Positions 8,022 through 14,305 of a stretch of 16,039 bases of DNA are shown one piece after another. This DNA is from JAKASV01 sp964595035 (GTDB taxonomy: Bacteria > Babelota > Babeliae > Babelales > Vermiphilaceae): assembly GCA_964595035.1 (NCBI GenBank), contig CAZQNW010000022.1, positions 1-16,039 of the forward strand, read 5' to 3'. Both the position numbers and the translations under genes were made by a program. Position 1 is the stretch's first letter; each line of letters starts with the position of its first letter. The notes beneath the pieces were generated by a model. The model did not search any database, had not been told where the DNA came from, and saw only the letters and a list, made by a program, of their open reading frames with translations.

Positions 8022-8076
8022 ATGTATCATATTGTATCACCTTAATATGTCTTGGCAAGTGGTTTTTGGTAAGGGT
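8022..8076 (+). repeat. 55-bp direct repeat, right copy at the gap edge
   Basis: It is an exact copy of 7867-7921, starting directly after the N run. Beyond it the sequence continues uniquely with CTGTATACAACG. No inverted repeats, coding frame or RNA fold stand out inside the 55 bp. Confidence 0.95.
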
Positions 8077-8208
8077 CTGTATACAACGAAAAACTAGCTC
8101 GTTAGCCAATAATTAGAAATATTTTTAAAAAATATTTCATATTAGAATAAAAAATATGTATATTAAAATTAACAAGAAGAGGAGAGTTATGTAGTTAAGG
8201 GGGATGGG

Positions 8209-9132
8209 ATGAAGGCTAGAATATGTGTATCGATTTTATGCATACTCATGCTCTGTGGAGATGGTATTGCTATCGGTAGAAAGTTATGTTTTAAGAAAAA
8301 GATATATGCAAGCCAATGTGTTCCTGGAAAAAGAACTTCTTCAGAATCTGCAGAGGAGCATTATATAACGGTATGGATACATGGCATTGATTTGTTTAAA
8401 TCGAATGTTTATAATCTTGGGTTGTGGCCAGCTCATACGTTTGTTGAAAATGAAAGTTTATTTAGAATAGGGAAAGATCTTGTTGAATCTGATCCTGTAA
8501 GGTTTTCATCCGATAAGTTGCTTATGTATAGTTGGGCAGGAAGGTTTAATTATGAAGAATGTGAACGTGCCGCCGGGATGCTATACGATTTCTTAACGCA
8601 AGCTGTTAAGGATTATGAGAAGCAAAATAATTATCGACCTAAGGTGCGTATAATTACCTTCAGTTACGGCGGTAATATTGTCTTTAACTTGCCTAAATTT
8701 AAAAATCCACGGAATATGCTGATCATTGATGAGCTTATACTCCTTGCTTGGCCTGTTCAGAATGATTTGGTGTACAGGGCAAAAGATTCTATGTTTAAAA
8801 AAATATTTAATGTGTATTCGCCTTTGGATTGTGTGCAAATTATAGATCCGCAGGGATTTGTTTGCCGTCCATTTGGTAAAGCTGCTTTATTTACAGGCAG
8901 AAGGATTAAAAGGGCGGATAATGTATTGCAGGCAAGTATTCATTTAAATGGTAGAGGTTGTGGGCACTTTGGCCTTAACGGGAGACGGTTTATTTCTTTG
9001 TTCCCTTATGTTCTGGATGAACTCAATGATTGGTTTAGTTTTTCTAAAGAGCATAATCTCGGTATGAAAAAGACGCGTTATATCCTTTCTATTTATACTG
9101 ACAAAAATAAGGCAGTGAAGGTTAAATCCTAA
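8209..9132 (+). CDS. Secreted alpha/beta-hydrolase-like protein, possible lipase or esterase
   Basis: This 307-residue product starts with a signal-like segment (MKARICVSILCILMLCGDGIA). The rest fits an alpha/beta-hydrolase fold: a beta strand ending in WIHGID (56-61, HG oxyanion loop), a nucleophile-elbow-like segment VRIITFSYGGN (146-156) with Ser152, a candidate acid Asp207 in NVYSPLDCVQ, and a candidate His253 in GCGHFGLN. The elbow departs from GxSxG because Thr150 replaces the first Gly. This variation occurs in some hydrolases but lowers certainty about catalysis. The substrate cannot be read from the sequence; lipids or esters are the default guess. The ATG is preceded by AAGGGGG (8197-8203). 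An upstream ATG at 8204 meets a stop after two codons. It stands alone between the gap region and rpmA. Confidence 0.72.
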   Translation: MKARICVSILCILMLCGDGIAIGRKLCFKKKIYASQCVPGKRTSSESAEEHYITVWIHGIDLFKSNVYNLGLWPAHTFVENESLFRIGKDLVESDPVRFSSDKLLMYSWAGRFNYEECERAAGMLYDFLTQAVKDYEKQNNYRPKVRIITFSYGGNIVFNLPKFKNPRNMLIIDELILLAWPVQNDLVYRAKDSMFKKIFNVYSPLDCVQIIDPQGFVCRPFGKAALFTGRRIKRADNVLQASIHLNGRGCGHFGLNGRRFISLFPYVLDELNDWFSFSKEHNLGMKKTRYILSIYTDKNKAVKVKS

Positions 9133-9219
9133 TGCAGTTGCATTGTTTTTAAGGGACTCAAGAATTTGACTTTTTTCATATCTTATGCATACTTGTTATT
9201 GATTCAATTCGGTTAAGGC

Positions 9220-9248
9220 TTGATCCCTTAGACCGTTTGATTTATAAT
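9220..9248 (+). promoter_or_regulatory. Candidate sigma-70 type promoter for rpmA
   Basis: TTGATC (9220-9225) and a perfect TATAAT (9243-9248) are separated by 17 bp. Transcription would start near 9255, leaving a leader of about 65 nt before rpmA. A second, weaker pair upstream is TTGACT (9166-9171) with CATACT (9188-9193), 16 bp apart. A short AATGCA/TGCATT hairpin followed by GTTTTT just after the hydrolase-like gene (9131-9150) may be a weak terminator, but its 2-nt loop is too small to trust. Confidence 0.55.
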
Positions 9249-9321
9249 CTCATATCATTCCTGTATAGTTATAAGATAGTACAGATGTACCAGGTTTTAG
9301 GTATAAGTATAAAGGATTACG

Positions 9322-9585
9322 ATGGCAACGAGTAAATCCGGTGGTTCGACGCAAAATAATCGTGATAGTCATAGCAAACGTCTTGGCATCAAATTGTTTG
9401 ATGGCCAACGTGTTAAAGGTGGCGAAATTATAGTTCGTCAACGTGGCACGAGGATTCATCCAGGTGTTGGGGTAGCAAGAGGTGGCGATGATACTCTTTT
9501 TGCTAAAGCTGCGGGGGTTCTAAAATTCCATTATGGACACAAGGGTCGTACATTCGTATCGGTTGTACCAGCTTCAGAGAATTAA
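9322..9585 (+). CDS. rpmA: Large ribosomal subunit protein bL27
   Basis: L27 sits near the peptidyl-transferase centre, and its N-terminal tail reaches toward the tRNA acceptor ends. The 87-residue product shows the family pattern from the first residues: MATSKSGGSTQNNRDSHSKR, then LGIKLFDGQRVKGGEIIVRQRG (21-42), and the GVGVARGGDDTLFAKAAGVLKF region (49-70). Thr and Ser replace the usual His-Lys at positions 3-4, so the tail is slightly less basic than usual. There is no Firmicutes-type N-terminal extension that needs cleavage. AAAGGA stands 7 nt before the ATG. rplU (L21), the usual upstream partner, is absent; the preceding gene is the hydrolase-like protein, and rpmA has its own promoter. 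Confidence 0.97.
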   Translation: MATSKSGGSTQNNRDSHSKRLGIKLFDGQRVKGGEIIVRQRGTRIHPGVGVARGGDDTLFAKAAGVLKFHYGHKGRTFVSVVPASEN

Positions 9586-9586
9586 G

Positions 9587-9614
9587 TTGCTGTTCCTCAT
9601 TCATTGTGTATAAT
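9587..9614 (+). promoter_or_regulatory. Candidate promoter for secF
   Basis: TTGCTG (9587-9592) and a perfect TATAAT (9609-9614) are 16 bp apart in the 110-bp spacer after rpmA. A 6-bp inverted repeat (TCCCTT 9616-9621, AAGGGA 9629-9634) follows at once. It lacks a T-run, so it is a poor terminator for rpmA and could instead be a 5'-leader structure or an operator. Confidence 0.38.
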
Positions 9615-9695
9615 GTCCCTTAGAAGACAAGGGATATTCATTAAATGTAAGAGTGTATGTTTTCCAAGCAAGATAAGTAAAGGCTGAGGAGTATC

Positions 9696-10577
9696 ATGAT
9701 CGATTTTCTTAAAGCGCGATGGGTTTGTTTAGCATTGTCTGTTGTATTGGTTTCAACCTTTATAGGTGGTTTTATTTATAAGAGAGCGACAAAAGGTTCT
9801 GCTTTTGAGTATAGTATCGATTTCACAGGTGGAACACAGGCGCATTTTAAATTTGAAAAACCGATACATGCCGTAAATATAAAAGAAATTTTGGCAAAAA
9901 AAGGCTGGAATGCTGAAGTTGGTGAATTTGGGTCTCCAACAGATATCAGAGTTCGTGTTAAAGAGTTTACCAATGATGCTAAAGGCCTGGCAGAACATAT
10001 GCGTGAAGCTATCGAGCAGGCCGTTCCTGATAATCCTGTCAAGTTAATGCAAAGTGAAGCGGTTGGAGAAAGTGTCGGCAATGTTTTGCGTTCCAATTCT
10101 GTTTGGGCAATTATATTATCTATTTTGGCAATTTTAGCCTATATTGCCTTTCGTTTTTGGTCGGGAGCTTTTGGAGCAGGTGCAGTTGTTTCTCTTATTC
10201 ATGATACCATTGTTTTATTGAGTGCCTGTATGTTCTTTAATATAGAGATCTCAATGACGGTTATTGGCGCTATTTTAGCGTTGCTTGGTTATTCTAATAA
10301 CGATACGATTGTAAACTTTTCGCAGATAAGAAAAAATTTAAAACAGATGCGTGGTGCTTCGTTGTATACAATAATAAATACAAGCATTAATCAAATGCTT
10401 CGTAGAACAATATTGACGAGTGTCGCGACAGGTCTTACTGTTTTGTCGATGTATATGTTTGGCGGTGAAGTTTTGCGTGATTTTTCTCTTATATTCTTGT
10501 TAGGGATTGTTTTTGGAACATTTTCTTCAATATACATTGCAAGCCCAATCGTTTTGTGGTTCTATAAGGAGAAGTAA
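9696..10577 (+). CDS. secF: Sec translocon accessory subunit SecF
   Basis: SecF, normally paired with SecD, uses the proton-motive force to help pull preproteins through SecYEG. The 293 residues fit the family: a first membrane helix (about 9-28), the FEYSIDFTGGTQ signature (37-48), a periplasmic domain to about 130, then five more helices (about 134-153, 159-178, 186-203, 238-256, 264-288). The helix-4 signature is GYSNNDTIVNFSQIRKN (198-214). Most SecF proteins read GYSINDTVVVFDRIREN there, so the Asp after Phe is Ser209 and an extra Asn (207) enters the helix end. GAGGAG before the ATG is a strong ribosome binding site. secD is not adjacent, which is uncommon; it must lie elsewhere or be missing. 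With several signal-peptide proteins in this window, a working Sec route is expected. Confidence 0.94.
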   Translation: MIDFLKARWVCLALSVVLVSTFIGGFIYKRATKGSAFEYSIDFTGGTQAHFKFEKPIHAVNIKEILAKKGWNAEVGEFGSPTDIRVRVKEFTNDAKGLAEHMREAIEQAVPDNPVKLMQSEAVGESVGNVLRSNSVWAIILSILAILAYIAFRFWSGAFGAGAVVSLIHDTIVLLSACMFFNIEISMTVIGAILALLGYSNNDTIVNFSQIRKNLKQMRGASLYTIINTSINQMLRRTILTSVATGLTVLSMYMFGGEVLRDFSLIFLLGIVFGTFSSIYIASPIVLWFYKEK

Positions 10578-10675
10578 AAAAGAGGAGATCAGTCAAATTT
10601 TCATATAACTTTGATTGTTCCAAAGGTATTACAATATATCTTATCATATCAATGGTAGATAATAAAGGAGGTTTA

Positions 10676-10765
10676 ATGTACACATGTTATAGGTATTATT
10701 CATATGTAGCTTTTCTAGCTCCGGCAGATATAGCGGAGTTGGCTTTTATGGTTCAAGGGGTATAG
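10676..10765 (+). CDS. Tyr-rich leader ORF abutting rho
   Basis: A 29-codon frame begins with ATG 5 nt after an excellent Shine-Dalgarno (AAAGGAGG, 10664-10671), and its TAG stop (10763-10765) is followed without a gap by the rho ATG. The peptide starts MYTCYRYYSY, with five Tyr in the first ten residues, and continues as a mildly hydrophobic segment (VAFLAPADIAELAFMVQGV). It does not resemble a known family. A short leader ORF (rhoL) precedes rho in E. coli, where rho is known to control its own synthesis by termination in the leader; the sequences are unrelated as far as I can see. The strong ribosome binding site and the TAG-ATG junction suggest real translation and coupling to rho. The frame is too short for composition tests, so chance remains possible. 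Confidence 0.55.
   Translation: MYTCYRYYSYVAFLAPADIAELAFMVQGV
10717..10740 (+). promoter_or_regulatory. Hairpin inside the rho leader ORF
   Basis: AGCTCCG (10717-10723) pairs with CGGAGTT (10734-10740), seven pairs including one G-T, around a 10-nt loop. It is GC-rich for this region and lies just upstream of the rho ribosome binding site (AAGGGG, 10755-10760). A ribosome on the leader ORF would unfold it, so it could link leader translation to rho expression. No T-run follows, so it is not an intrinsic terminator. Confidence 0.35.
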
Positions 10766-12403
10766 ATGAAAGATAATGCTCAACAACTTCATGAAAATGA
10801 ACAAGAAAAACAATCTAATGAACAACAGGTGTCCCATGAGAGTCAACCGGCAGCTCAAGCAACTGTAAATGCACAAATACCTGAACAAAAAGTTGTTGAA
10901 GCTGAAAATAAAGCTGAAAGTCAAGTTATTAAACCTCGTGAAGTTAAGACAAATCATCGAGGGCGAACTCCGCGTTCGAATGGATCACGGCAAGTTAATC
11001 AGCAGGAGGCTGTGCAAAATCCTCAGCCGCAAAGCTCTGTAACACCACCTGTTCAGCAACAACAGGAGGCTTCAAAGGTTGCCTCTCCTCAACAGGAGAT
11101 GCCTAAAAAAGTAGAAAAAACTGCAATTGAAGAAGTTAATCTTCATGAGCTTTCATTGAATGATTTAAATGCCTATGCACGTAAATTCGGAATTATCGGT
11201 GCAAGTCTTATGACGAAAGACGCACTTATTGCGCGTATCGAATATGTTAAAGCTCATCCTGAACTCGAAATAGAAGTAGAGGGTGTTCTTGAAAAATTAC
11301 CGGATGGTTTTGGTTTTTTGCGTTCGTCTCATTATGATTATATTTCAAGTCCCGATGATATTTATGTGTCGCCATCTCAAATTCGTAGGTTTGGATTAAA
11401 GACCGGTGATACGCTTAAAGGTGTTATACGTAAGCCTAAAGATGGGGAAAAATACTTTGCTTTATTGAAAGTTGATACGGTTAATGGTAAAGATCCACTT
11501 ACTATGGTAGACCGTATACCATTTGAACGTCTTTCTCCTTTACATCCGGAAAAGAAATTGAAGTTAGAGTTTGATCCGGCTGTAATATCGACACGCATTA
11601 TGGATATGTTTACCCCAGTAGGTAAAGGACAGCGTGGTTTGATAGTCGCGCAGCCTAAGGTTGGCAAAACCGTATTATTAAAAGAAATTGCAAAGGCTGT
11701 TATTGCCAATCACCCTGAAGTTCATCTTATTATCTTACTGATTGATGAGCGTCCTGAGGAGGTTGCGGATATGCGTCGTGCCATAAAGGGAACCTCTGCG
11801 GAAGTTATCAGTTCTACATTTGACGAGTCGGCAGAAAGACATGTTCAAGTTGCAGAAATAGTGCTTGAAAAAGCTAAACGTCTAGTTGAGTGTGGTGGCG
11901 ATGTTATTATCTTGCTGGACTCAATTACGCGTCTTGCGCGTGCATATAATACCGTAGCTCCTGCATCAGGGAAAGTGTTAACAGGTGGTATTGATGCTAA
12001 TGCGTTGCAACGTCCAAAAAGGTTCTTTGGAGCTGCGCGTAATATTGAAGGCGGCGGTTCTTTAACAATTATAGCAACAGCGCTTATTGATACCGGGTCT
12101 CGTATGGATGAGGTTATTTATGAAGAATTTAAAGGTACCGGCAACATGGAAATGCATATGACGCGTAAGTTATCTAATCGTCGTATCTATCCGGCATTTG
12201 ATCTGCTTATTTCAGGAACCCGTCGTGATGACCTTCTTATGTCAGAAGATGAGCTTAATAAGGTTTGGATTCTTCAAAAGCTCCTTGCAACCATGAGTAC
12301 TATTGAGGGTATGGAATTCTTGATTGATAAATTAAAGCGATTTAAGACTAATCAAGAATTTTTGGAATCTATCAATAAAAAAACCGGGCAATATGCTTCA
12401 TAA
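10766..12403 (+). CDS. rho: Transcription termination factor Rho with a Gln-rich N-terminal extension
   Basis: Rho is a hexameric RNA helicase that ends transcription of untranslated RNA. The conserved core starts near residue 125: an N-terminal helical domain (LHELSLNDLNAYARKFG, 126-142), the cold-shock-like RNA-binding fold (GVLEKLPDGFGFLRS, 173-187), Walker A AQPKVGKT (295-302), catalytic E328 in IDERPEE, Walker B Asp385, the Q-loop region TGGIDANALQRPKRFFGAA (406-424) and Arg finger R486 in GTRRDDLL. The P-loop differs from the usual APPKAGKT at two places (Gln296, Val299). The first 120 residues or so are an added, low-complexity stretch rich in Gln, Glu, Pro, Ser and Lys with a basic patch (HRGRTPRSNGSR, 64-75), giving 545 residues against about 419 in E. 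coli. Such disordered extensions occur in other phyla and often add RNA binding. It is probably coupled to the leader ORF and ends at a strong terminator. Confidence 0.97.
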   Translation: MKDNAQQLHENEQEKQSNEQQVSHESQPAAQATVNAQIPEQKVVEAENKAESQVIKPREVKTNHRGRTPRSNGSRQVNQQEAVQNPQPQSSVTPPVQQQQEASKVASPQQEMPKKVEKTAIEEVNLHELSLNDLNAYARKFGIIGASLMTKDALIARIEYVKAHPELEIEVEGVLEKLPDGFGFLRSSHYDYISSPDDIYVSPSQIRRFGLKTGDTLKGVIRKPKDGEKYFALLKVDTVNGKDPLTMVDRIPFERLSPLHPEKKLKLEFDPAVISTRIMDMFTPVGKGQRGLIVAQPKVGKTVLLKEIAKAVIANHPEVHLIILLIDERPEEVADMRRAIKGTSAEVISSTFDESAERHVQVAEIVLEKAKRLVECGGDVIILLDSITRLARAYNTVAPASGKVLTGGIDANALQRPKRFFGAARNIEGGGSLTIIATALIDTGSRMDEVIYEEFKGTGNMEMHMTRKLSNRRIYPAFDLLISGTRRDDLLMSEDELNKVWILQKLLATMSTIEGMEFLIDKLKRFKTNQEFLESINKKTGQYAS

Positions 12404-12423
12404 TTGATAATTAATAGTTTATT

Positions 12424-12461
12424 AAAAACCTTTTGCCTAAAAAATAAAGCAAAAGGTTTTT
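12424..12461 (+). terminator. Intrinsic terminator after rho
   Basis: Arms 12424-12436 (AAAAACCTTTTGC) and 12449-12461 (GCAAAAGGTTTTT) pair perfectly over 13 bp around a 12-nt A-rich loop. The 3' arm runs into six T. It lies 20 bp after the rho stop codon. Rho's own transcript thus appears to end by a Rho-independent signal. Confidence 0.9.
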
Positions 12462-12538
12462 TAATTTGAATTAATTTTGTTATCCTTGTAATGAGTACTA
12501 TGTACTTGTTTATAAAAATAGTTATTATTGTTGCATAT

Positions 12539-12564
12539 ATTGTACATTTATTACAATTGTACAT
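12539..12564 (+). repeat. ATTGTACAT direct repeat, operator-like, before the methyltransferase gene
   Basis: ATTGTACAT occurs at 12539-12547 and 12556-12564, a 17-bp period, and the segment TACAATTGTA (12552-12561) is a perfect 10-bp palindrome. It overlaps a possible -10 box TACAAT (12552-12557), whose candidate -35 TTGTTG (12528-12533) is 18 bp upstream. The arrangement fits a regulator site at a promoter, but AT-rich spacers produce such patterns by chance. The start would leave a leader of only about 12 nt. Confidence 0.3.
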
Positions 12565-12575
12565 AAGGAGTTTCT

Positions 12576-13286
12576 GTGGACATTAATACAAAGGCTGGTT
12601 TTTCTCTATTTTTGCTGACAATCTGTTGTACGATGAGTGCTACTATGCAGGATGTCCGTACATTTATTAAAAGTGCTATCAAGGATCCGCATGTGGTTGG
12701 TGCTATTATGCCAAGTTCAGCTGGAGTCGGAGAAGAATTAACACGCTTTATGGTTAAATCACAGCGTGAAAATCCATCAAAGCCTTTACGTTTATTAGAA
12801 GTTGGCGCGGGAACAGGCCCGATGACAGAAGTTATTATAGCGCATATGCGTAGTGTTGATCATTTAGATGTGGTAGAAATTTCGCCGGACTTTTGTGCAA
12901 TTTTACATAAAAAATTTGATAAATATCCTAATGTGTCTATACATTGTGTATCGATTTTGGATTGGAAACCAGCATATTCCTATGATTTTATCATATCAAC
13001 GTTACCATTTAATTCATTTAAGTATGATCTTATGAATGATATTATTAATCATATGAACTTACTTATTGCCGATAAAGGTATTATCTCATATATAGCATAT
13101 ACCGGGATGGCGCAATTGCGAGGGACCTTCTTATTCGGGCAAAAGAAGGCTGAACATCGTATGAAAATGAAGCGTATTGAACAATGGCGCAGTCAGTATG
13201 AAATTGCAAAAAAGACCATTTTTAAAAATATTCCACCAACAAATATTTATCATCTTTGTGTTCAGAAGAAAACTGACACTAAGTAG
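12576..13286 (+). CDS. PmtA-like SAM-dependent methyltransferase with a hydrophobic N-terminus
   Basis: This 236-residue class I methyltransferase resembles the phospholipid N-methyltransferase / rRNA-adenine-methyltransferase-like group. The family-typical N-terminal segment is DVRTFIKSAIKDPHVVGAIMPSS (26-48, compare F..fl.nP..vGai.PSS). The SAM site is LLEVGAGTGPMT (73-84), the acidic end of strand 2 is E101, and the motif IV-like catalytic loop is STLPFNSF (141-148). I chose the GTG start because AAGGAG (12565-12570) lies 5 nt upstream. It adds MDINTKAGFSLFLLTICC, a short signal-like hydrophobic stretch. An internal ATG (residue 24) would make a plain cytoplasmic enzyme but has no ribosome binding site. 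Possible substrates are phosphatidylethanolamine or another membrane lipid; sequence alone does not decide. It ends directly against the stop codon of tsaD. Confidence 0.78.
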   Translation: MDINTKAGFSLFLLTICCTMSATMQDVRTFIKSAIKDPHVVGAIMPSSAGVGEELTRFMVKSQRENPSKPLRLLEVGAGTGPMTEVIIAHMRSVDHLDVVEISPDFCAILHKKFDKYPNVSIHCVSILDWKPAYSYDFIISTLPFNSFKYDLMNDIINHMNLLIADKGIISYIAYTGMAQLRGTFLFGQKKAEHRMKMKRIEQWRSQYEIAKKTIFKNIPPTNIYHLCVQKKTDTK

Positions 13287-14303
13287 TTACAAAATATCGA
13301 CGAAATAATCGTCAAATTTTCCTTGTAGTGCCTTATAGTTTCCGACAAAGGCTATCATGGCAGCATTATCTGTGCAATAGCGTGGTGATGGACTTATCAG
13401 TGGTACTGAATAATAGGTGCATAACTGTTCTAATGTGATTTTTATATATTTGTTACATGCAACGCCACCAACAAATGTAACAGCGCGTGCATCAGGATAC
13501 ATATCGAGTGCTTTGTGTAGGCGATTTTTGAATATGTCTGCTATGCATGTCAGTAAGGAACTTGCAACGTGTTGTTTAAATATTTCATCATCAGGTTTTA
13601 AAAATGTTTTTGTATGCATGTCATAAGCATGTCTTTTTACAAGATCATATAAAACGGCGGTTTTGAGCCCTGAAAAACTGAAATTAAGACCTTGCTCGTG
13701 AGCTCTGGGGTACTTAAAATAATCTTCAAACCAAGCTTCTTGTGCCATTTTTTCAATAATTGGGCCACCAGGGTAAGGAATGTTAATTAATTTCGCGACC
13801 TTATCAAATGCTTCTCCCGCAGCATCATCGACTGTGTGTCCTATGCATTCATAAGATCCTAACTCGGTAACATGGTATAAAGATGTATGCCCCCCTGAGG
13901 CGGCTATGCATATATGAGGAAAAGGAACTTGATGCTCAATGCAAGAAGAAAAAATATGACCTTCAAGATGATTGATGCCAATTATTTTTTTCTTAGAGGC
14001 CCAAGCAATGGCTTTTGCAAAACACAATCCAACAAGGAGTGACCCTGGAAGTCCCGGTTTGTTTGTAACGGCAACGACATCAATATCGTGTAATGTTAGG
14101 CCTGCTTTATCAAGTGCAGTTTGAGTGATTACACCTATTTTTTCAAGGTGAGATCGTGATGCAATTTCAGGAACTACTCCCCCAAATTGTTTGTGAAGTT
14201 CTATCTGAGAAAAAAGATAGCTTGAGCGTATCCCTGAATCAGAATCGTATACAGCTGCTGCTGTTTCATCACATGAAGTTTCTATACCTAAAATGATTGC
14301 CAT
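13287..14303 (-). CDS. tsaD: tRNA N6-threonylcarbamoyladenosine transferase TsaD
   Basis: TsaD transfers the threonylcarbamoyl group from threonylcarbamoyl-AMP to A37 of tRNAs that read ANN codons, working with TsaB and TsaE. The 338-residue protein has the ASKHA fold hallmarks: GIETSCDETAAAVYD (6-20), the metal ligands H112 and H116 in NHLEGH with D312 in CTDNAAM, nucleotide-binding SGGHTSLY (136-143), TVDDAAGEAFDKVAKL (157-172), FSGLKTA (210-216) and GGVACNKYI (279-287). The usual TxGPGLxGSLLVG segment reads TNKPGLPGSLLVG (80-92). The upstream gene at 14306-15052 ends 2 bp before the ATG and no strong ribosome binding site is seen, so translation is probably coupled. Its stop codon abuts the methyltransferase stop codon with no spacing. 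Confidence 0.97.
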   Translation of the reverse strand: MAIILGIETSCDETAAAVYDSDSGIRSSYLFSQIELHKQFGGVVPEIASRSHLEKIGVITQTALDKAGLTLHDIDVVAVTNKPGLPGSLLVGLCFAKAIAWASKKKIIGINHLEGHIFSSCIEHQVPFPHICIAASGGHTSLYHVTELGSYECIGHTVDDAAGEAFDKVAKLINIPYPGGPIIEKMAQEAWFEDYFKYPRAHEQGLNFSFSGLKTAVLYDLVKRHAYDMHTKTFLKPDDEIFKQHVASSLLTCIADIFKNRLHKALDMYPDARAVTFVGGVACNKYIKITLEQLCTYYSVPLISPSPRYCTDNAAMIAFVGNYKALQGKFDDYFVDIL

Positions 14304-14305
14304 GT

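Larger units (their letters stand above)
7699..8208. other. Gene-free stretch containing the scaffold gap
   Basis: No credible gene is visible in these roughly 510 positions, of which 100 are N. The left part should hold the promoter of the leftward gene at 6949-7698. A TATAAT at 7786-7791 on the plus strand has no good -35 partner. Right of the gap, an AT-only palindrome (8116-8126 against 8128-8138, 11 bp with a 1-base centre) and a weak TTCATA-17-TATATT pair (8136-8164) precede the hydrolase-like gene. The sequence inside the gap is unknown, so a small gene or RNA there cannot be excluded. Confidence 0.6.

Noticed and set aside
7867..8076. The duplicated 55-bp block as a CRISPR array or insertion-sequence target duplication
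   Set aside because: There are only two copies, each ending exactly at the N run, with no palindrome or transposase. Assembly overlap explains it better.
7833..8116. Open frames running across the N gap
   Set aside because: They exist only because the Ns translate as unknown residues and the 55-bp flank is duplicated; no real coding evidence remains.
8116..8138. 11-bp AT-only palindrome as a terminator
   Set aside because: The stem is only A and T apart from its closing pair, with a 1-base centre, and it points into the hydrolase-like gene rather than following one.
9616..9634. TCCCTT/AAGGGA hairpin as the rpmA terminator
   Set aside because: It is a 6-bp stem without a T-run, directly after a strong -10 box, so a leader or operator role is at least as likely.
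9776..10096. Minus-strand frame of 106 codons inside secF
   Set aside because: It is antisense to the conserved periplasmic domain of SecF, has no start context and matches no recognisable protein.
11377..11709. Minus-strand frame of 110 codons inside rho
   Set aside because: It lies opposite the conserved RNA-binding and Walker A region of Rho and is explained by that gene's codon pattern.
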